This document shows positions 8,250 to 17,163 of a stretch of 64,000 bases of DNA, piece after piece (within the stretch, counting starts at the first letter, position 1; each line of letters starts with the position of its first letter). The notes beneath the pieces were generated by a model. It was not told where the DNA came from. It ran no database searches and saw only the letters and a program-made list of their open reading frames with translations. Source of the stretch: an uncultured Spirochaetaceae bacterium (GTDB taxonomy: Bacteria; Spirochaetota; Spirochaetia; Treponematales; Treponemataceae). The position numbers and the translations under genes were made by a program. The stretch is from positions 1 through 64,000 of the forward strand of contig CACZYY010000002.1 of NCBI GenBank assembly GCA_902785455.1, given 5' to 3'.

Positions 8250-8864
8250 ATGCGAACGGCTACAATTGAACGAATTACTGGCGAGACTCAGATTTCGCTT
8301 ACTCTTAATCTTGATGGTACGGGAAAGTGCAGTGTGGAAAATCCAATCGGTTTTTTTGACCACCTGCTCCGCTCTTTCTGTAAGCACGGGCTTTTTGATT
8401 TGTCCGGCTCAATCAAGGGCGATTTGAACGTAGACCAGCACCATACAATAGAAGATACTGGCATCGTTTTGGGCATGTGCTTTGCTAAGGCTCTTGGCGA
8501 TTGTGCAGGCATTTATCGAAGCGGCTCTTTCCTTTATCCGATGGACGAAAGTTTGCTCCGTGCGGCAGTTGATTTTGGCGGTCGTCCTTTCCTTGTCTGC
8601 AATGCAGAGCTTTCAAATATTCCTCTCGTGAGCGTACAGGACGGAAAGCAGGGCACTTTCCAGACAGATTGCTTTGACGATTTCTGGAACGGCTTTGTTC
8701 AGGCGGCAAAATGCAACCTTCACCTGGACACTCTCCGCGGCAGAAGCGACCATCACAAAATGGAAGGTCTTTTTAAGGCTGCTGCCCGTGCAATCCGAAG
8801 TGCGGTTGAAATTGATCCTCGGCGAAACGGTGAAGTTCCAAGCACAAAAGGCGTTATTGTATAA
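8250..8864 (+). CDS. hisB: Imidazoleglycerol-phosphate dehydratase
   Basis: A 204-aa monofunctional HisB (no phosphatase domain), converting imidazole-glycerol phosphate to imidazole-acetol phosphate. It has the internally repeated metal-binding motifs: DQHHTIEDTGIVLG in the first half and GRSDHHKMEGLFKAAARA in the second, with FFDHLL near the N-terminus. GGGAGG 9 bp before ATG 8250 is a strong ribosome-binding site. It probably belongs to a hisG operon interrupted by the GxxExxY insert; no terminator is seen between them, so read-through is plausible. Confidence 0.96.
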   Translation: MRTATIERITGETQISLTLNLDGTGKCSVENPIGFFDHLLRSFCKHGLFDLSGSIKGDLNVDQHHTIEDTGIVLGMCFAKALGDCAGIYRSGSFLYPMDESLLRAAVDFGGRPFLVCNAELSNIPLVSVQDGKQGTFQTDCFDDFWNGFVQAAKCNLHLDTLRGRSDHHKMEGLFKAAARAIRSAVEIDPRRNGEVPSTKGVIV

Positions 8865-8925
8865 AAAAATTAAAAATACCTTTAAATAAATTTGGCTTTT
8901 TATTAAAACTGGGTTAAAATAGTCA

Positions 8926-8931
8926 TATAAT
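8926..8931 (+). promoter_or_regulatory. Possible -10 box for the chemoreceptor gene
   Basis: TATAAT about 75 bp before the ATG at 9005; no convincing -35 element. The leader between them is GC-richer, with no clear fold. Confidence 0.3.
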
Positions 8932-9004
8932 CACCTTAGCAAAACCTGGCAGGGCGGGCATGTTTTTGCAAGTCTTCTGGCGCAGAGTTTTTACAGGAGT
9001 TTCT

Positions 9005-11212
9005 ATGACACAAAAGACCAAAGCCAGTTGTGGCTTCAAAAGTATCCGTACGCAGCTTGTTCTTACAATCGGCCTTTTCCTGCTTGTGCTCCTTGCACTT
9101 TGCTCTGTATTCATTTTGCGCAATGTTTCCAGTCGGTTCCGCAATATTTCCGACAGTTATCTGCATGAAATGGCTTCTTACTATTCCGAAACAACAAAGG
9201 CGATTATTGCACATGAATATGCCACTTGCAGCGCGCTCAAAACTGTCGTTGAGCAGGTAGAAAATGTTCCTCCTGCCCAGCGGCGTGATTTTGTGAACGC
9301 TATTTTAAAACAGGCTCTAATCGCCAACGAAAATTTTGTTGATACCTGGGTAGTTTACGAGCCGAACGCATTGGACGGCCTTGATTCTCAGTATGCGAAC
9401 ACTGAAAATCACGATTCCACAGGCCGTTTCATTCCTTATTGGACAAAAGTGGGCTCTACGATTGAATGCACACCGCTCACTGATTACGAAAATGGCTTCT
9501 GGTATGTAAATCCGCTTAAAAGTCCCACAGGTATTCTTATTGACCCGAATCCTTATGAAATTGGTGGCAAAACTATCTGGGTTTGTGGCGTCGCGTTCCC
9601 GATTCACGGTAAAGACGGCAGGCCAATCGGTGTAATCGGCCTTGATATGTCGCTCGACACTCTTTCTTCACTTCTCAAGCAGGTCAAAGTCTATGATTCC
9701 GGCTATCTCTCGCTCATTTCCGATTCCGGGCTTCTTGCGGTTGATTATGACTCGGAGAACGAAGGTCAGAATCTTGCGGCTTATACTGATTCTTCGACAG
9801 GCCCGCTATTTCAGTCCAGCAAATCTTCTCTCCAGCCTTTTGGCATGACAGTCAAAGAAAAAGGCGAGCATGTTTACAAATATTATCAGCCATTTAAAGT
9901 TGAAGATGCAAAAGAAGTCTGGTTCCTTGGTCTTAATGCAAAAGAATCAGAAATCACGGCGGCAGCAAAGGCTGTTTTCTTCATTTCGACTGTTGCCTTT
10001 GTCCTCACCGCTCTTGTAATTCTTTTTGTTCTCTTCCTGATTATTCAGGGTGTTGTAAAAGAAATGAACAAAGGTGTCTCTGCAATGCAGAATATCGCGC
10101 AGGGAGACGGTGATTTGACTGTCCGCATGGAGGTTAAGACCGACAATGAGCTTGGAAAAATGTACAAATTCTTCAATCTCACTATTGAAAAGATTCAGAA
10201 TTCCATTGCGCAGGTCAAAGATGCGGCGGCGCACCTTACTGAACAAGGCGCAACTCTTGGTGACAGCATGAATGACACGGCGGCAAGTGCAAACGAAATC
10301 ACGGCCAACATCGATTCAGTTAACAAGCAGGTTCAGCAGCAGGGGCGAAATGTTCACGAGGCAAAGGACGCGCTCGGCTCAATCAACAGCAGCGTGAACG
10401 ATTTGGTTTCAAATATCCAAAGCCAGAGTTCAAGCGTTGTCGAATCTTCTTCGGCAATCGAAGAAATGGTCGCAAATATCCGTTCTGTCACTGGAATTCT
10501 CGAAAAGAACGGCGTCACAATCAAGTCTCTCGAAAATTCTTCTGAATCTGGAAAAGTCAGCATAGCCAATTCGGTCGAGTCAATCAAAAAGATTCAGGAA
10601 CAGTCGGGCACCCTTCTTGAAGCAAGTAAAATCATTCAGGCAATCGCGAGCCAGACAAACATGCTTGCTATGAATGCGGCGATTGAGGCGGCTCATGCGG
10701 GCGAGAGTGGCAGAGGCTTCTCTGTCGTTGCCGATGAAATCCGTAAGCTTGCAGAAGATTCAAACAAGCAGGGCAAAAACATCACGAGCAACCTCAAAGT
10801 TGTCCTTGCAAGCGTCAAAGAAGTCACAGATTCTTCGGTTCAGCTGCAGAATCAGTTCAACGAGATTTATGATTTGACTCAGACTGTCGCACGGCAGGAA
10901 CTCACGATTATGAACGCAATGCACGAGCAGTCCGAAGGTGGCGAGCAGATTCTTGAGGCAATCAAGCAGATTCAGGATGTAACGGCGAGCGTAAAGGGTT
11001 CCAGCGATGCAATGGAAGATGCGACCCGCGATGCGAACGTCAAAATGGACAACCTCATGCGCCTCACAGAAGAAATCACGGCAAGTATGGATGAAATGTC
11101 AATCGGAATCGAATCAATCAACCGCTCGATAAACGAAGTCAACGATATGACTCACAAAAATACGCACAGCATCGAGTCTCTTGGTGAGGCTGTGAGCAAA
11201 TTCAAAGTGTAA
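9005..11212 (+). CDS. Methyl-accepting chemotaxis protein with periplasmic dCache-type sensor
   Basis: ATG 9005 follows an AGGAG box by 7 bp and is preferred over ATG 8960. The 735-aa receptor has TM1 at about 16-38, a periplasmic region of about 280 residues, TM2 at about 322-348, HAMP to about 400 and a cytoplasmic signalling coiled coil. The hairpin tip near residue 545 reads [18 protein letters not shown], the CheW/CheA contact region. The sensor shows double-Cache features ([31 protein letters not shown]). It should couple an unknown small ligand to flagellar rotation in the polar receptor arrays. It has no linked che genes and is followed by repeat R2. A second receptor with the same layout lies at 54987. 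Confidence 0.93.
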   Translation: MTQKTKASCGFKSIRTQLVLTIGLFLLVLLALCSVFILRNVSSRFRNISDSYLHEMASYYSETTKAIIAHEYATCSALKTVVEQVENVPPAQRRDFVNAILKQALIANENFVDTWVVYEPNALDGLDSQYANTENHDSTGRFIPYWTKVGSTIECTPLTDYENGFWYVNPLKSPTGILIDPNPYEIGGKTIWVCGVAFPIHGKDGRPIGVIGLDMSLDTLSSLLKQVKVYDSGYLSLISDSGLLAVDYDSENEGQNLAAYTDSSTGPLFQSSKSSLQPFGMTVKEKGEHVYKYYQPFKVEDAKEVWFLGLNAKESEITAAAKAVFFISTVAFVLTALVILFVLFLIIQGVVKEMNKGVSAMQNIAQGDGDLTVRMEVKTDNELGKMYKFFNLTIEKIQNSIAQVKDAAAHLTEQGATLGDSMNDTAASANEITANIDSVNKQVQQQGRNVHEAKDALGSINSSVNDLVSNIQSQSSSVVESSSAIEEMVANIRSVTGILEKNGVTIKSLENSSESGKVSIANSVESIKKIQEQSGTLLEASKIIQAIASQTNMLAMNAAIEAAHAGESGRGFSVVADEIRKLAEDSNKQGKNITSNLKVVLASVKEVTDSSVQLQNQFNEIYDLTQTVARQELTIMNAMHEQSEGGEQILEAIKQIQDVTASVKGSSDAMEDATRDANVKMDNLMRLTEEITASMDEMSIGIESINRSINEVNDMTHKNTHSIESLGEAVSKFKV

Positions 11213-11216
11213 GGAA

Positions 11217-11345
11217 GGGGCTGTCTAAAAAGCTTGCTGCGTACGGCCACTGAGCGAAGCGATGCACTGAACTTGTCGAAGTGACAATCACACTATCTAT
11301 GGTGGTTTCGACTCCGCTCAACCACCGTTTTCATTCTTTTTAGCC
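11217..11345 (+). repeat. Foldback repeat, family R2, copy 1
   Basis: Begins GGGGCTGTCTAAAAAG and ends CTTTTTAGCC, giving imperfect terminal inverted repeats. The inside holds GGTGGTT...AACCACC and GTGACAATCACACTAT. The reverse complement aligns closely with 34235-34347. No protein is encoded. It lies directly after the chemoreceptor stop; 11346-11441 shows nothing recognisable. Confidence 0.7.
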
Positions 11346-11441
11346 TTTGTTCTCGTGCGAGTTAAATGGCATGTGATGAAGGCCGGGGCTGTGCTTCCTT
11401 TATTAAAATATAATTAACTAACTATTAAATTCTTCTTAAAT

Positions 11442-11469
11442 TTGACTTGATTTATCCTAAAATTATGTT
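11442..11469 (+). promoter_or_regulatory. Likely promoter of the OmpA-lipoprotein operon
   Basis: TTGACT (11442-11447), 16 bp, TATGTT (11464-11469). The leader of about 170 nt to the ATG at 11645 has no recognised riboswitch. It is the only promoter-like site seen ahead of the 21-kb gene array. Confidence 0.5.
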
Positions 11470-11644
11470 AGACTAAGGCTATGCACAAAGCTAATTATTC
11501 AAAATCTTCCTTAATTTATTCTTCTCGCATTTAACCGCAATGTTGTGTATTTTCGCAATTCATTGAGGTCTTTTTATACATTGTGGTGGCTTTATTGAAT
11601 CTTTCTGATTTTAATCATTTCACTGCAAAAATTAGGAGTTTCCT

Positions 11645-13336
11645 ATGAAAAAAATTTTTCTTACCCTGGTGGCACTTTTTTCTTTAAGCATACCGCTTGC
11701 GGCTGAGAAGTCGATTGATTTCTTTGCAGATGAGGTTCCTCGATACGAAGGATTTGCTTTGGGTGCCAGTTTCATCAATCAATGGGCATTGGGTGAATAT
11801 TCAGATTATGCCTCATGCAATTTTGGTGGTGAAGTAGATGCGGAATATACACTCCCACTTGTATTACCGAATAATCTTGATTTGGGCATTTCGGCGAGGG
11901 CTGATTTCCTTGTCGTTTCCCCAAAATCAGGCAGCACGCTTAAAAGTGAAAATGAAATGCGTTTTTCTGGTGGTCTTTGGCTCAGAGTGCCGTTTGCTCT
12001 CAAAGGTGCATGGTTTGCATTCCAGCCGGAACTCAGTCTGGGAGCATCACTTTTCAGCACGGAAGCACAGAATGGAGCAAAAGCCAGCGGATCATATCTT
12101 GGTTCTGTGATTGGTCTTGCACCTGGTTTCCGGTTCATTCCAAAGGCAATTCCCGATTTGGAAATCGAAGCGGCTCCACTTCTTACAGTTACTCCAGAAG
12201 CAAGCTCTCATATTACGACACAGGTTGGTGTAAGGCTTGGCTTTGTCTATCACATCCAGAATTTCATAACGAAAAAGCTCAAAGAAAGCAAAGAAAAGAA
12301 AGAAGCTGCGCTCGCCGAGCAAAAAAGGCTTGAAATCGAACGTCAGGAAGCCGAGGCAAAGCGTTTGCGTGAAGAAGAAGAAGCCCGACGCAAGGCAATC
12401 GCAGAGGCCGCAGATGAAGAATCTCGCCGTGCTGCCGAAGAAGAATTGCGAAAGGCCGAAGAAGCCCGCAAAGCTGCCGAAGAAGAGGCCGCACGAATCG
12501 CTGAGGAAGAGCGCAAACGGGCCGAAGAAGAAGCTGCACGTGTTGCCGCCGAAGAAGCCCGCAAGGCAGAGATTGCCGCATGGCCTGCTCCAGAAGCCGT
12601 TCTTGCTGTTATTGGCGGCACAAACTTTACGCCGGACGGAGACGGTCAGCATGATACCGTTACCTTCCAGCCAGGCATTAAATATGTAGAAGAAGCTCCG
12701 GAAAGCTGGATTCTTGCAATTGATGATCCGCAGGGAAATCCATTCCGAACGTTCAAAGGAAAGGGCGCATTGCCGGAATCAATTGAATGGGACGGTTTGA
12801 GCGACAGGGGCGAGGCCGTTTATTCACGAAACGTTTACAAGTCAAAACTCACTGTAATTCCATCTCGACATGACCGAACTCGAAGCGGTGCAAAAAATGC
12901 TGAGACAAGCACAGAAGTTCATACAGGCTTGCTTTTGCAGGTAATTGTTCCAGAGCATGAATGGAAAATCGTCGTCAATACAATTTACTTTGCTGGTGGC
13001 GGCGCTTCATTCGATGGATTGAATTCTGAGCAGCTTAAAGCCAATGCCGAGACTCTTGACGAAGTTGCGGAGCAGATTACAGCACATCCGGGCTCAAATG
13101 TCGTGGTTGAAGGCTATGCAAACAACATCAGTGGAACTGCAAAAGAAGATACGGAAGAACTTATTCCTTTGAGCCAGGAGCGCGCAGACTTTATCGTAAA
13201 AGAACTTGCAGCTCGTGGAATAAATCAGGAGTCACTTTCGGCTACAGGAAAAGGCGGTGCAAATCCGATTGCATCACGCAAAGATCGTGCGAACTGGTGG
13301 AAGAACCGCCGCATCGAATTCATAATCAGGAAGTAA
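11645..13336 (+). CDS. OmpA-like outer-membrane protein with coiled-coil and FlgD-like Ig segments
   Basis: 563 aa, with a signal peptide (residues 1-20, ending PLAAE). Residues about 25-205 are a probable outer-membrane barrel (ALGASFINQWALG, ELSLGASLF, VGVRLGFVYHI). Residues about 212-320 are an Ala/Glu/Arg/Lys-rich heptad-like coiled coil. Residues about 323-430 contain TPDGDGQHDTV and IEWDGLSDRGEAVYS, as in FlgD-type Ig/gliding motility domains. Residues about 447-563 are an OmpA C-terminal peptidoglycan-binding domain (VVVEGYAN, LSQERADFIVKELAARGI, NRRIEFII). It therefore probably spans the outer membrane and anchors to peptidoglycan. It heads a run of seven lipoprotein genes, the next 10 bp away, so it may be their scaffold. 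This last point is inference. Confidence 0.88.
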   Translation: MKKIFLTLVALFSLSIPLAAEKSIDFFADEVPRYEGFALGASFINQWALGEYSDYASCNFGGEVDAEYTLPLVLPNNLDLGISARADFLVVSPKSGSTLKSENEMRFSGGLWLRVPFALKGAWFAFQPELSLGASLFSTEAQNGAKASGSYLGSVIGLAPGFRFIPKAIPDLEIEAAPLLTVTPEASSHITTQVGVRLGFVYHIQNFITKKLKESKEKKEAALAEQKRLEIERQEAEAKRLREEEEARRKAIAEAADEESRRAAEEELRKAEEARKAAEEEAARIAEEERKRAEEEAARVAAEEARKAEIAAWPAPEAVLAVIGGTNFTPDGDGQHDTVTFQPGIKYVEEAPESWILAIDDPQGNPFRTFKGKGALPESIEWDGLSDRGEAVYSRNVYKSKLTVIPSRHDRTRSGAKNAETSTEVHTGLLLQVIVPEHEWKIVVNTIYFAGGGASFDGLNSEQLKANAETLDEVAEQITAHPGSNVVVEGYANNISGTAKEDTEELIPLSQERADFIVKELAARGINQESLSATGKGGANPIASRKDRANWWKNRRIEFIIRK

Positions 13337-13346
13337 GGAGCTGAAT

Positions 13347-13754
13347 ATGAAAAGATTTTTACCATACACAATTGCCGCGGCCCTGATTTTTGCGGGGTGC
13401 AGCAATCATATTGAAGATTTGATAGCTCCTTCTGCTCCGGAGCCTACCATCGATGTTGATGTTGAGGTTGAGGTTGAATTCAAGACTCTGCTTCTCGGCT
13501 ATGACTCAGAAACTTCCACAGCCACTGCAACAGGCCTGGGTGATGAAGGCGTTGTATATTCATGGTCGATGGACGGAAATGAAGAGTCAGATGTGTTCAA
13601 AAGCAAAAACGGCGCAAGCTGTGTTCTTGACGCGGAAAAACTTTTGGTTGGAAAAAATTATACTTTGCTTGTGGTGGGAACGGTTAATGGCGTTTCTTAC
13701 AGTTCTGATTGCAAAATAACAATAGAACCAGCAGATTCATCAGAGAGTGAGTAA
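13347..13754 (+). CDS. Small lipoprotein resembling the terminal domain of the array lipoproteins
   Basis: 135 aa with a lipobox IFAGC giving lipid-modified Cys18. An Asp/Glu/Val linker (VDVDVEVEVEF) is followed by one beta-sandwich-like domain with YSWSMDGNEES and LLVVGTVNGVSYSSDCKITIE. This pattern (Y-x-W-x-x-D-G, then a Y-x-L/I-x-V strand and Y-S-S/T...I-T) recurs at the C-termini of several giant lipoproteins that follow, so this gene looks like their last domain on a short tether. It lies 10 bp after the OmpA-like gene and 12 bp before the first giant gene, with AGGAG-type ribosome-binding sites. Function unknown. Confidence 0.8.
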   Translation: MKRFLPYTIAAALIFAGCSNHIEDLIAPSAPEPTIDVDVEVEVEFKTLLLGYDSETSTATATGLGDEGVVYSWSMDGNEESDVFKSKNGASCVLDAEKLLVGKNYTLLVVGTVNGVSYSSDCKITIEPADSSESE

Positions 13755-13766
13755 GGAGGAGCTTTT

Positions 13767-16700
13767 ATGAAAAATCGAATCAGATTTTTATCAGCGGGAT
13801 TCAGCATATTGATTTTTGTGTTGGCTCTGCTTTTTGCTTCATGTTCGGATATAGTTCAAGGCGATTCTGGAGATGAAAACATTTCTTCATCAGAAGCAAG
13901 TGTTTCTTTCAGAATCACCTCAAAATTCGCTGCAAATTCAAGAACGGCTTTGCCAAGCATTGATTTTACCAAGTATCTTTATGAGATTAAGGCAAAAAAT
14001 TCAAAATCAGGGGCCGAAAAATCTCTGGCACAAAATCTTACTGTAGATGATTTGAGCAGCCAGAAATTTGCAATGACCCGTTCAAAATGGATTTTCTATA
14101 TTCTTGCCTATGCAAAAAACGAAAGTGGCGAGCCCGAGGGTGAATCTGTCTTTGAAGGCGAAAGTGAAGAAATTGACCTTGCAAACTCTGCTACCGCTAC
14201 AGTCACCATGCCTCTCAGAGCAAGCACTACCGGTGTCGGAAGTGTGCGGATTCCTCTCAAATATGCTGCAAGTGGCGTTGCAAAAGTAACCTGCGGACTT
14301 TACACAAGCGCAACAGGTGGCGAGCTTGTTGATGGAAAAGAATTAGTGACCTTTGAAGGTTCAGAAATAACAAAGGGCGATGACGGATTCTATTCTCTGG
14401 TTTTTGAAGATAATGAAGTTCCGAGTGGCAGCCTCGTTTATGCACGCTTTGTCCTTTATGATGAAAATAATGTCGCTGTCGGATATTACACGGAGGCAGT
14501 TTATGTTGCAAAAGATAAGGTCAGTGAGCCGAAAATATTTGTTAAAAACGAAGATGGAACTTACCAAAAAGATGAAAACGGCAATCCTGTACCAGATACA
14601 TCAGAAAATGCATCTGTTGAAGTTGAGCCAAACCTTTTCCCTGCAAGCGTCACTGCCCAAAAGGACAAGAAGGTTTTCGCTGAGACTACCATAAAAGATG
14701 CAGACGGAACTGAAAAAACTGTAGTCTACGAGTTGAATGATGAAGATGGTGATGGAATCTATGATACAGTCCTTCCACCTGGCGATTACACTATCAAAGT
14801 TGGTGAGTCTACTGACACCGCAGAAACTGCAAAACCGGTCGAAGATTCAAGCCTTGATGTAAGCACAAAGGGCGGAAGCGTTGCTGCAGAAAAGCTGAAT
14901 GAAGTCACGCTGTCTGGCCAGGCAAAAACAGGCGCCACAATCGAGGCAAAGGCAATTTCCTCAAAGAATGTTGATATTTCTGATTCTGTTAAATGGCAAT
15001 GGTACAGAGATAACGAAGCAATTGAGGGCGCAACTCAAAACACTTACAAAGTCACAGCGGAAGATGTTGGCAAAGTCTTAAAGGCCGTTGCAAGTCAGGA
15101 GTCAAAAGGAAAAACCAAAACAAAAGATGGAACTTCCGAGAAGGTTGAAAAAGGAAGCCTTGTCAGCAAGGATTTCACGATAAGCTATGATGGAAAAGAG
15201 TTCTCTGTTGCAGACGGAAAAGCAAGTCCAAAAGCCGGAGAATTGATTTTCACAAAGGGGTCTGATTCTTTAACTGTCGAGAGCGCAAAATTAAGTTCAA
15301 GTACTCTCAAAGATGAAAGCGGAAATGTAATCACGCCAGAAAAAGTTACATTCGTAAATGCAAACGGCGATGAAGTCTCTTCCGATAGTCTCGTCTCTTC
15401 AAAGACTCTCACAGTCAAGATTGAGGCACAAGGCTATGAACCAGAACTGATAACGCTCTATGCCACGGTTAAAGCTGGTGTTTTGAGTCCAGAACCAAAA
15501 CTCAGCACGGATATCGAAAATCTTCATCATGGAGACATTGCATTTGCAGAGCCAGTTCCTGATGGTGCTGAATATTCAACTGACGGCGGCAAAACATGGA
15601 CTGATTTGAGCACAAATTCTTTCGCGCCTCCGGAAAACGAAACAGGCAAAATCCTCGTAAGGACAAAAGCTGTGGGCGAAGAAGGCAAAGACGGCTATAT
15701 TGCTCCAGGCGATGCAAAAGAAATTCCTTTCTCATCTGAAAATAAAGGAACAAAGGTCGTTGAAATCAAAGAAGACGGCATTACGCTGAATGGTGCTTCA
15801 AAAGAAGATGAAGTTCTTTCCGTAAAAGTTATCGGCAAAGATGAAAGTGACCTCACGGATAGCTCTCTGATTGAATATCAGTGGTATGCGGCAGATGACG
15901 CTACTAGCGAAGGAAGCCCAATCGAAGATGCTACCGGAAAAGACTTCACTCCGGGCGAAAACGAAGTCGGCAAAATTCTTTATGTTAAAGTCACTTATAC
16001 AAATCCAGATACACACGCTGAGACTGTAAAAGATTCTCCTCGTACAGAAAAGATTGTTGCTGTAAAAGTAAAAACTCCGACAGAAGACGAAATTCCTTCG
16101 TTTGCAGAAGACAAGTCAAAAGTCCAGGAAGGAAAGGTTCAGTTCAACCCGACAGAAGAACAAGCCGGCAAGTTCGAGTATTCAACTGATGACGGCAAAA
16201 CTTGGAAAACTCTTACAGATGAGGCAATTGCAGTTGACGGCGACTCAATTCTCGTGCGTGCGGCAGCCCAGGGCACAGAAGGCGAGGAAGGTTATCTTGC
16301 TCCGTCAAATCCTGTAACAATTTCTGTAAAGGAGCAGAAAGGAACCTTCGCTTTGGATGATCTCACGGCTGAATATACCGGCGGAGTTCTTGCGGGCGAA
16401 AAACCAGATGTAAGCAAGATTGTTCTCAAATATCCAGACGGAAGCTCACCTGATTCAGAAAGCGGATTCACGGTCACATTCAAAGAAGATAAGGCAATCA
16501 CGGAATCTTCAAATGTGGCTGTAATAATCAGCAAAGAAGGATTTGAGCCTTATGAAGCAAGCGTTTACGTTCCTGTTAAGGCAAAATCTCCGCAGGAAAG
16601 CGAAATTCCTTCTTTGAGCACAGAAATTGGTAGCATCAGTGGCGGATGTCTCAAATTCGAGCCAACCGAAGCACAGACAGGCAAATTTGAATATTCAACT

Positions 16701-17150
16701 GATGGCGGAACTACATGGAAAACAGTTACAAACGAAGAATTCAATGTTCCTGAATCTCCAAACAAACTTCTTGTACGTTCTAAAGAGCAGGGAACTTCCG
16801 GTGAGCCTGGATATATCGCACCTTCTGACGCTGTTGAAGTCGCTTATAGTGCGGATAACATCGGTCAGAAACCTGTGATTACAGTAAAAGTCAATTTTAG
16901 CGGTGATATTTCAGTTGAAAAGACTGAGACTGACTCAAATGTAGATCTCACGGCAGCAAGCGGATATTCATCTTACGAATGGAAGATTGACGGAAAATCA
17001 CTCACTTCTTCTACCTCATGGGCTACGGCTTCGGGCCGCACTCTTACATTGACCAAGAGCGACATGCAAACGGGTAGCTACACAATCACTGTCGTGGGCA
17101 AGAAGAACGGTATTGATTACAACACAAGCATCACTGTAACTAAGGAATAA
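13767..17150 (+). CDS. Giant modular surface lipoprotein, array member A
   Basis: 1127 aa, with lipobox LFASC and lipid Cys26. The array hallmark RTALPS is at about residue 59, then two N-terminal beta-domains. Ig-like modules occur near 409 (WQWYRDNEAIEGAT...VGKVLKA) and 706 (YQWYAADDA). Three repeats of the form GxxEYSTDGGKTW...APGDA begin near 573, 774 and 946. A terminal domain (YEWKIDG...TITVVGKKNGIDY) covers about 1042-1127. GGAGGAG precedes the ATG. The protein is acidic and lacks catalytic motifs I recognise, so it is probably a fibrous, lipid-anchored surface adhesin or binding protein. Unlike members B, C and F it shows no obvious InlB-like module. Confidence 0.82.
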   Translation: MKNRIRFLSAGFSILIFVLALLFASCSDIVQGDSGDENISSSEASVSFRITSKFAANSRTALPSIDFTKYLYEIKAKNSKSGAEKSLAQNLTVDDLSSQKFAMTRSKWIFYILAYAKNESGEPEGESVFEGESEEIDLANSATATVTMPLRASTTGVGSVRIPLKYAASGVAKVTCGLYTSATGGELVDGKELVTFEGSEITKGDDGFYSLVFEDNEVPSGSLVYARFVLYDENNVAVGYYTEAVYVAKDKVSEPKIFVKNEDGTYQKDENGNPVPDTSENASVEVEPNLFPASVTAQKDKKVFAETTIKDADGTEKTVVYELNDEDGDGIYDTVLPPGDYTIKVGESTDTAETAKPVEDSSLDVSTKGGSVAAEKLNEVTLSGQAKTGATIEAKAISSKNVDISDSVKWQWYRDNEAIEGATQNTYKVTAEDVGKVLKAVASQESKGKTKTKDGTSEKVEKGSLVSKDFTISYDGKEFSVADGKASPKAGELIFTKGSDSLTVESAKLSSSTLKDESGNVITPEKVTFVNANGDEVSSDSLVSSKTLTVKIEAQGYEPELITLYATVKAGVLSPEPKLSTDIENLHHGDIAFAEPVPDGAEYSTDGGKTWTDLSTNSFAPPENETGKILVRTKAVGEEGKDGYIAPGDAKEIPFSSENKGTKVVEIKEDGITLNGASKEDEVLSVKVIGKDESDLTDSSLIEYQWYAADDATSEGSPIEDATGKDFTPGENEVGKILYVKVTYTNPDTHAETVKDSPRTEKIVAVKVKTPTEDEIPSFAEDKSKVQEGKVQFNPTEEQAGKFEYSTDDGKTWKTLTDEAIAVDGDSILVRAAAQGTEGEEGYLAPSNPVTISVKEQKGTFALDDLTAEYTGGVLAGEKPDVSKIVLKYPDGSSPDSESGFTVTFKEDKAITESSNVAVIISKEGFEPYEASVYVPVKAKSPQESEIPSLSTEIGSISGGCLKFEPTEAQTGKFEYSTDGGTTWKTVTNEEFNVPESPNKLLVRSKEQGTSGEPGYIAPSDAVEVAYSADNIGQKPVITVKVNFSGDISVEKTETDSNVDLTAASGYSSYEWKIDGKSLTSSTSWATASGRTLTLTKSDMQTGSYTITVVGKKNGIDYNTSITVTKE

Positions 17151-17163
17151 GGAGAAGTAGAGT

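Noticed and set aside
12092-12652. 186-aa and other reverse frames over the OmpA coiled coil
   Set aside because: Repetitive GAA/GCC codons in the coiled coil create long antisense frames; no independent support.
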